From NCBI GenBank assembly GCA_032871835.1, contig CM065303.1, positions 57,016,597-57,080,596 on the forward strand: 64,000 nt of DNA, read 5' to 3'. The stretch comes from Dipteronia dyeriana (lineage: Eukaryota > Streptophyta > Magnoliopsida > Sapindales > Sapindaceae). Within the stretch, counting starts at the first letter, position 1; every line of letters starts with the position of its first letter. The position numbers and the translations under genes were made by a program. Below the pieces are notes generated by a model. It made no database searches. It saw only the letters and a list, made by a program, of their open reading frames with translations, and was not told the origin of the DNA. Of this stretch, positions 57,108-64,000 are shown one piece after another.

Positions 57108-57699
57108 GAGAAATATTAAAATAAAATGATGTGTCGTTAGAAATTCAATTTTTTTTAATGGAGTGTCTTTATAATAAAAGTGTCAAAAGATAAAATGGAT
57201 ACTTATGATAAAATGAAGTATCTTAAGAATTTTTAAAAATTTATTTTTTTAGAATGAAGTGTAAAAAGAAAAACATTTGATTGTAAGGAGAAGCTCACAT
57301 TAAATAATCCATTTTAGGATTTAAAGAATCTTTTAAATTCCCCAATTGCACCGGTTAGTTTAACTTGAAGAAAAATTTGACTTTATATTTTTTTTCCTAT
57401 TCTAATATCTTAACGCTAATCTCTACTTAATTTACCTTTTTTTTCTGCTCATAATACAAACTTTGCTTTGAGTTAAAAGATTTTCCATCACCTTTTCAAA
57501 AAAAATTCACAAGTCAAATAATTTTATCTTGTTCATATTTATGATTTCTACTGATCTTGTCTATAACAACGATTTTATCTTGTTCTTGTTCATAGCCTTT
57601 TCTATGTAACACAAATTTAATGTTTCGAATACAATTTGGAAAGTTGAATTCGAATGCAATTCGAATGCAATTCTCTTCCCATCTGAATAAAAAGCCATA
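57108..57699. other. AT-rich DNA, no gene seen
   Basis: Homopolymer-rich intergenic sequence. A small direct repeat, cgaatgcaatt, occurs twice at about 57650-57672. Confidence 0.5.
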
Positions 57700-57957
57700 A
57701 CCAAGTTCCTAGCAAAGTTTCCAACAGAAACAAAATCAAGCTATAAAATGGAATGTTTGCTGAGAAAATGTATATTTTCATTCATACAAGATTCCCAATT
57801 TATACAATTAGATGCATCCTATTCTAGGTATACAATTATTAACCAAATCACCGACTATTTTACAATCAGATCTCACTACAATCCCTTCAATCATGTTGAC
57901 CAAATATTCTTCCTTTAACAACTAGTATTGTGGTGGTAATCTTTGACTTTCTAAACA
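57700..57957 (-). repeat. 3' LTR of copia C (far end approximate)
   Basis: Minus-strand LTR start TGTTTAGAAAG at 57957, directly after the polypurine tract AACTTAAGGGGAG (57958-57970). A TATA-like tgtataaatt lies at about 57800. The LTR 3' boundary was not resolved. Confidence 0.65.
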
Positions 57958-57979
57958 CTCCCCTTAAGTTGGAGAGTAA

Positions 57980-59812
57980 ATATCATGAACTCTCACTTGC
58001 CTAAACAATAACAAGAACGTTCCTTGCCTAAGGCCTCGGTGAAAATGTCTACCAACTGTAATGCAAATGGAACAAATCTGGTAATGATATTTCCTTCCAT
58101 AATTTTGTCTATAACAAAGTGGCAATCAATCTTAATGTGTCTTGTTCGTTCATAATAAAAAGGTATTAGCAGCAATGTGGAGAGCTACTTGGTTGTCGCA
58201 AAATAAATGGTCGACCCTTTATTCACAATCTGTAAATCACTCAATAAGCTTTGCAACCATGCCAATTCACAACATGCTGCTGCCATAGACCGATATTTTG
58301 CCTCAGCAGATCACAAAGATACATTTTTCTATCATTTTCTTTTCTATGAGGTAAGATTATTTTTGAGAAAAACACAATAATCGGTGGTAGATCGTCGTGT
58401 AGTAGGACAGTCTGCCAAATCTGAATCACAATACGCTTTCAACTTTAAATTACTTTGAGAAGGAAACATTATGCATTGTCCAGGTGTGCTCTTAAGGTAT
58501 TTCAAAATAGGTAAAGCAACTTCATAGTGTGGCTTCCGAGGAGTTTGTATAAATCTACTCAATAAGTGAATTGAGTATATAATGTATGGACGAGTAATGG
58601 TAACCTAAATCAAACAACTAATCAATCTTCAATATTTGGTGGGGTCATTAAGAATCTCGCCTTCATCAGATAGAAATTTCAAGTTTTGCTCCATAGGAAA
58701 GCTTGCAGGTCGAGAACCTAAGAAACCAACTTCATAGAGGATATCCAATAAATATTTTCGTTGTGAAATGAAATTCCTTTCTTCGATCATGCCACTTCGA
58801 TACTTAAAAAGCATTTCAAATGACCAAGATCTTTGATACAAAACTTGGTATTTAAAAGCCATTTAAGTTCATCGATGGCAATCAAATCATTTCTCGTGAT
58901 CAAAATGTCATCAATATAGATGAGAAGAACGGTAAAGGATTTTCCTTATCGTTTAGTCAAAAGTTAGTAGTCGGCTTTGGATTGAACAAATCCCACCAAG
59001 CGAAGAACTTGTGAGAATTTGGAAAACCATTGACGAGAAGCTTGTTTCAACTCGTATAGTGACTTATGCAGGCATCACATTAGATTCTCCCTTATCGTTG
59101 AAGACTAGGATGAGGTACCATGTATATTTCCTCCATTAGATCACCATTAAGGAAAGCATTATGAATATCTTATAGATGGAGATACCATGAAAATACGACA
59201 ACAAGAGCGAAAAATGCAACGGAAAGTAATAAGTTTGGTAGTTGGCGAAAAGGTGTCATGGTACTCAATACCTTCCAATTGTGTATACCCCTTAGCTAGC
59301 TACCAAGCGAGCTTTGTATCGCTCAATGCTGCCATCAGCTTTATGCTTGAACTTGTAAACCTACTAACAACCAATTGGCTCTTTACCATGGGGCAAAGTG
59401 GTTAAGCTTTAGGTGTGATTGGTTTCAAGTGCTTGAATTTCCTCAACCATGGCCTTGCGCCAATTAGGATCTTGACAAGCCTCTGCATAACTGTTAGGTT
59501 TCGACATGGAAGCAATATGGGCAACAAAAGTCAATTAATTGGGAGATAAAGTTTTATAGAACGAGTAACAGGAAAAATGGTACCTTATACTAAGACCGGT
59601 AGACGAGGAATCAGTTAGATACAACGTAATATGAGAGCAAACATAATCTTGTAACTTTGTGAGCTTAGTGGGGGGCAGTATGGAGTGACACACGATAGGT
59701 GGTTTATCAACATGACTCATATGAGTCTCAAGGAGAGCATCGGGGCAAGGTTGTGCATCAAGAACAGCGCGCCTAGATTGGGCACCAGGTTGGTCACTAG
59801 GGATGTCTAAAA
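57980..59812 (-). pseudogene. copia C reverse transcriptase and RNase H, broken
   Basis: Reverse transcriptase fragments read RKAMVEEIQALETN and SIERYKARLVA (about 59300-59480), a degraded YIDDILI-like site (about 58910), then ISQRKYLLDILYEVGFLG (58629-58862). RNase H follows with KLKAYCDSDLADCPTTRRST (about 58390-58450) and closes with a TRHIKIDCHFV segment (57993-58175). Several frameshifts and stops; the RT centre is poorly preserved. Confidence 0.82.
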
Positions 59813-61266
59813 TGTTGGGGTTTATGCCCTAAGCATGTAATTTGTAAATGGATTTATGAAGTAAATAAAAGGAAATGTTCAATTCATTCTGTTATGTTAT
59901 TTATTTTATAAACTTGTGTACATATTAACATCCTGGATTGCCGGATGTAATCTCGAACTGTGTATATGAGTGTCATATACGGATGGATACAGTAAGAGAC
60001 GTGCAATCTAAAGAGTCCATAGATAACAAATAAAGCTAGGTACTTTATTTGTGGTTAATCTATAGTTGTAGTTCATTCCGTAATGTACAACTGAATCATT
60101 CATATGAGATATGGGAATGGAGGCACCTTGTATGATGTGATCATATAGGACTGGGTCATGATCTATATGAATCTCACACCAAGATCCGTTTATCGATGAG
60201 ATTCATATATATCAATTAATGATGGCTATATATGGGTGATCTTAATCCTGAGTGTCTTATCGATTCCTTCAGGTTAGATCATGGTCTTTGATATACCATG
60301 GGTGAGGTCAGATGTATTTTCTGATCAATATACTCCGTATATTGGGATTACTGTTTGGTTTGTGGCTGGGAAGGTTTGTATACAATAGTGGAATCCACTC
60401 CTTCTTGTGAGAAGTAGATGGTAGTTCCCTTAAGGGTTGATTCGGGGCTTGGACAATATGAGCGCTCTCCTAATTCCGTGAGGAAATAGGATTTATAGTC
60501 CATTAGAGAATCAATGGTACTTAAAGGACATATGTAATTAGAGGGGTATAACGGACATTATGACACAACTCTAATTATGAACTACTGTGGAGGATCACAC
60601 CATATGTAATAGCTATATCGATGGACACCGAGTTGTATCGGTCTGTGTAAAAACGTCTGCAGTTGAGAGAGTGCAGCTTCGGGTTTTTAGTGGAATAACA
60701 CCGAAGTTAATAATCAAGAAATATTAATTAAAGAGTTTAATTAATGATTCTGAGGATTATTGGAGCTCAAAATACTGTGGGTCCATTAGGTCCCCTTACT
60801 AGCCCGATCGATTTAGGTAACAAGGGTCACAGTTAATTAATTGGATTGTCCAGTTAATTAATTGGATTGTCAAGTTAATTGTATTACGAAAGTGACACGT
60901 ATTTATTCGGGAATTAATTGAATAATGAGATTATTTAATTAATGGATGATGGTGATTTAATAACTTAAATAATGAGATTATTTAATTATATTATTAATCA
61001 CTAAATGGAGGGTGTATGTTGATATTTATTTTTGAATAAAATAAGATAATGTGATTATTTTATTTTATTAAATTAAATATTTTATTTTTGAATTTAAATA
61101 GTTTGAATTCAAAATTAAAATCAAATTAAAGATATGAGATATTTTTTTTATTTGAAAGTTTTTTTTAAAAATCAATATAAATTTGATCAAATTTTTAAAG
61201 ATTATATATAAGATATATTTTATTTAAAATGAATAAAAAAAAGGTTGATTCACGCACAACAACATA

Positions 61267-61315
<49 letters not shown>

Positions 61316-61867
61316 ACAAAAGAACAAAAAAAAAAGAGTTTTGTTGTTGGTTTTTGGTCAAAGGCATTAACTGGTGCGTGAACAAAAAATAAAAACAAGT
61401 GTGTGATGTGAAAGTTTTTTTTTGTGAGTTATTTTGTGCAAGTGTGTGCATGAACAAACACCACAAAGATAGAAAAGGTTTTATGTACAAGTGTTGTTAA
61501 TTAATATAAAGAAAGAGTTTCTTATTCTTTTCTCTTCTACACCCTCCATCCTAAGTTCCTGAGAACCGTGACGCGCCCACACGCAGTTACCAATCCCGGG
61601 AATAGTTAGGAAGATCAGTGGTACATACCATGAGCAAATCGAAAAGTGAAGGAGCCTCCAAACGTTGGTATAGTTCTATTTTTTTAATATTGATTACAAT
61701 TTCCTATATTTACATATATATTTTATTAGTGTAATAATTTTTATATGTATTTATTCCGAAAATAATTACGATAAAAAATTCACTAGTCCCGAATACAGAT
61801 TACGATCTGTATAAAAAATTTTAAAAATCTCGTTTCCGCAGCGCGACCGGTGAATTTGGTTCCAACA
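59813..61867. repeat. Solo LTR, 2055 bp, inserted in copia C
   Basis: Ends TGTTGGGG and CCAACA, flanked by TAAAA and TAAAT (4 of 5 match). Removing it and one flank copy restores the minus-strand frame (HLDIPSDQPGAQS). No gag or pol inside. It contains (TA)n at 61269-61313. The start text tgttggggtttatgcccta is familiar from large plant LTRs, probably copia; the family is not certain. Confidence 0.8.
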
Positions 61868-62840
61868 TAAATGGCGAGTGATTTTGTGAGGTGGTATGTT
61901 CTACTAAGGGGGGAGTGATTTTGCTTTGGTTTGGTGTGGACGGGTCTGCCATTGGTTGAGAAATGATGAGTGTGTTGTTTGGTATGATGAGTGGGTTGGC
62001 AGGGATATTGTTTGGATCTGATGGTGAGCTAACACGGGTGTTATTCGGTGGCGAATGGGTTGGTGTGTGATAGGGAAAAATGTCTTCATGAAAGACTGCA
62101 TCTCGACTTATGAAAATTTATTTAGAATTAAGATCATATCAACTATATGATTTTTCTCCCAAAAGGATACCCAATGAAAACAAATTTGCGAGTTGGGATA
62201 TCAAATTTATGATTAGGATGTAAATTTGTGGCATAAGCTAAACACCCAAAAGTACGTAGATGTCCATATGTGGGTGGGAAGATGACCAAAAAGTCTCTCG
62301 TAAGGTGTAAGACCTGACAAGAGTATCATAGGTATGCGATTAATAAGATACATAGCTGTAAGAATGCATTCTTCCTAAAAACGTAGAGTTAACAAGACTG
62401 AAATTGTAAAGCCCGTTAGTTAATTTGAAGGATATGTCTGTATTTGCGTTCCATAAACCCATTTTGTTAAGGAGTGGAAACATAAGACCTTTGAAAAACA
62501 ATGACATGTGTACGAAAAAAATTAGACATGGAAACAAATTCCCCCTATTATCAGGACGAATTATTTTGATTTTTTTTTATGAAATTGTGTTTCGACATAT
62601 GCAATAAAGGTCTTAAGTAATTGTTGTGTATCAAATTTATGACGCAAGAGAAAAATCCAAGTACTACGTGTATAGTCATCAACAATACAATGAAAATAAC
62701 GAGCTCCAGAATGAGATGCAATTTTTTGTTGACCCCAAATATCGCAATGTATAAAAGGCAAAGCATGCTTAGTAGTAATATTACTTTATCCAAAAAATAT
62801 TTGAGTTTGTTTTGCCAATGGGCAAACATCACAAGTTTTA
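61868..62840 (-). pseudogene. copia C integrase and linker, broken
   Basis: Integrase core in two frames at 62551-62832: CPLAKQTQ, LPFIHCDIWGQQKIASHS, then FHCIVDDYTRSTWIFLL. Further left are pieces such as TPYERLFGHLPTYGHLRTFG (about 62260). A His/Pro/Gln/Ser-rich linker (61904-62101) leads towards reverse transcriptase. Frameshifts lie at about 62540-62560 and 62760. Confidence 0.82.
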
Positions 62841-64000
62841 TTTGGAAAGGAAAAATTGAGAAAATTCTTAGCTAGTAATTGAAGTCTTGCTAGGGATGGG
62901 TGACCAAGACGTCAATGCCATGTAATGGAGAACGCCTTTGAACACATGGTAGGTGGTGATGACTTGCACCCTTTTCCATCCAACAAGTAGTAAAGCCCAT
63001 TACGTTGTTGCCCCTAACCAATCATCATCCTCATCTCCAGGTCTTGTAAATTACAAAAATCATTTTAAAATGTTATTGAGTATTTTAATGATTGGGTGAG
63101 ACGACTCACAGAAATTAAGTTCATCATGAAAGACGCGATTCCAAAAACATTATAAAATGAATTGTTCGAGCTAAAATGAAATTTTCCAATCGAATAAATT
63201 GGAATCCTTATGCTGTCAGGTAGTCACACTGGTGGCAATGGTTGATTATGTGTGGCTTGAGCCAACAATAGACTAGATACATGGTCAGTTGCACCACTAT
63301 CTAATGGCCATTGAATAGACCATTTTGTAGATAATTTGGATGGCCCATATGCAGGCATGGTTGGCAGTAGGCTTACTATCCAGACATATCTTTTGTGACA
63401 TCATTGTAAACAACTGTTTGAATTCCTCAGCTGTCAAATTAGCACCCATATTCGAACTTGATGTATGTATGTTACTCATAGATGATCTGCCACTATTGCC
63501 GATGTTATTGGTGTTCCTTTCTTTAGTGCTAGAATTTTCTATTTTCCTGCGAATCAAGTGATCGGGAGGATACCTATGGATCTTCCAACAAGTGTCAATA
63601 GTGTGATGATCTCGATCGCAATGCGAGCAGTGAAGAGGCTTTCTCTCCCCCTGGCGCCCTTTAAAACCGTCTCGGTTGAACTTCATCGCTATAGTGGCGG
63701 GCTGTTTCGAACAAGTTATGGCCTTTGGTATGGACACACTATTTTTCTTCCAAAATTAACATGGAGTAAATCTTCCCAACAGATGGTAAGAGCTGAGTTA
63801 AAAGGACCTGGTTGTGGATGGCAGCGTACGAGTCGTAAAAACCCATCAACACTTGAAGAACTTTCGTAGTCTCAGCTACTTCTCTATTGGAATTTGTGGC
63901 TTTACAAGAACATGGTGTGATGGTTCTACAAGCATCTATTTCATCCTACAAACTTTTGATTTTGGTGAAATAGACATTCACAGGTTGTTGATTTTGGTTG
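62841..64000 (-). pseudogene. copia C gag and protease, broken, cut by window edge
   Basis: Gag C-terminus at 63297-63737 has a zinc knuckle-like C-S-H-C-D-R-D-H-H-T-I-D-T-C and a NIGNSGRSS-type linker. Upstream towards 64000 are gag pieces with QVLLTQLLPSVGKIYSML-like wording in broken frames. Protease and pre-integrase scraps (WAIDSGATDHVSSL-like, then LGHPSLARLQLLAKNFL) occupy about 62870-63300. Several stops. Confidence 0.78.

Larger units (their letters stand above)
57700..64000 (-). mobile_element. Ty1/copia retrotransposon C, degenerate, 5' part beyond window
   Basis: On the minus strand the order from the right edge is gag with zinc knuckle, protease, integrase, linker, reverse transcriptase, RNase H, polypurine tract and 3' LTR: Ty1/copia order. 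Stops and frameshifts run throughout. A solo LTR (59813-61867) interrupts it between integrase and reverse transcriptase. The 5' LTR lies beyond 64000. Confidence 0.88.

Overview
This window is nuclear DNA of a flowering plant, most likely a eudicot. It is AT-rich, the two real genes have plant GT-AG introns, and nearly everything else is plant-type transposable elements (TEs): Ty3/gypsy and Ty1/copia LTR retrotransposons, an L1-type LINE with a plant RNase H, hAT transposons and MITEs. The species cannot be fixed by eye. No bacterial, viral or organellar block was recognised.

Only two genes look intact, and they are convergent. VIT1, a vacuolar iron transporter, is on + at 20687-24007 with four exons coding for 242 aa. 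A heat stress transcription factor that best matches HsfA8 is on - at 30074-25544 with two exons coding for 380 aa. A decayed fragment resembling a PRCC-like protein lies on - at about 19155-19540. A short unidentified reading frame at about 14594-14632 is split by a copia insertion and resumes at 19048-19124.

Layout. 1-5748: degenerate gypsy element (-), cut by the left window edge, with an LTR-like insertion between protease and reverse transcriptase. 5749-8440: MITE-like repeats and AT-rich DNA. About 8440-11015: large LTR-like sequence of an unclassified retroelement with an embedded tRNA-like relic. 11016-14364: several MITE-like repeats. 14633-19047: copia element with target-site duplication (TSD) GAAGG. 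20687-30074: the two genes, with TEs in their long introns. 31741-32434: hAT element. 32815-38150: inverted-repeat arms around a copia relic, an LTR tail and another hAT element. 38280-39071: long-TIR element. 40081-55620: L1 LINE (-) with a 12-bp TSD. It is split by a gypsy element (45440-54520, TSD GCTTC), whose 3' LTR is split by a hAT element with a nearly complete transposase (50422-54180, TSD ATTGTTAG). 55970-57099: another hAT-like element. About 57700-64000: copia element (-), cut by the right edge and split by a solo LTR (59813-61867).

The two genes are ordinary housekeeping or stress genes and show no operon-like cooperation. The informative signal is TE archaeology: datable nesting, exact TSDs, and several hAT-like families that each carry their own short-period, G/C-rich subterminal repeats. 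I found no convincing new defence or metabolic system.
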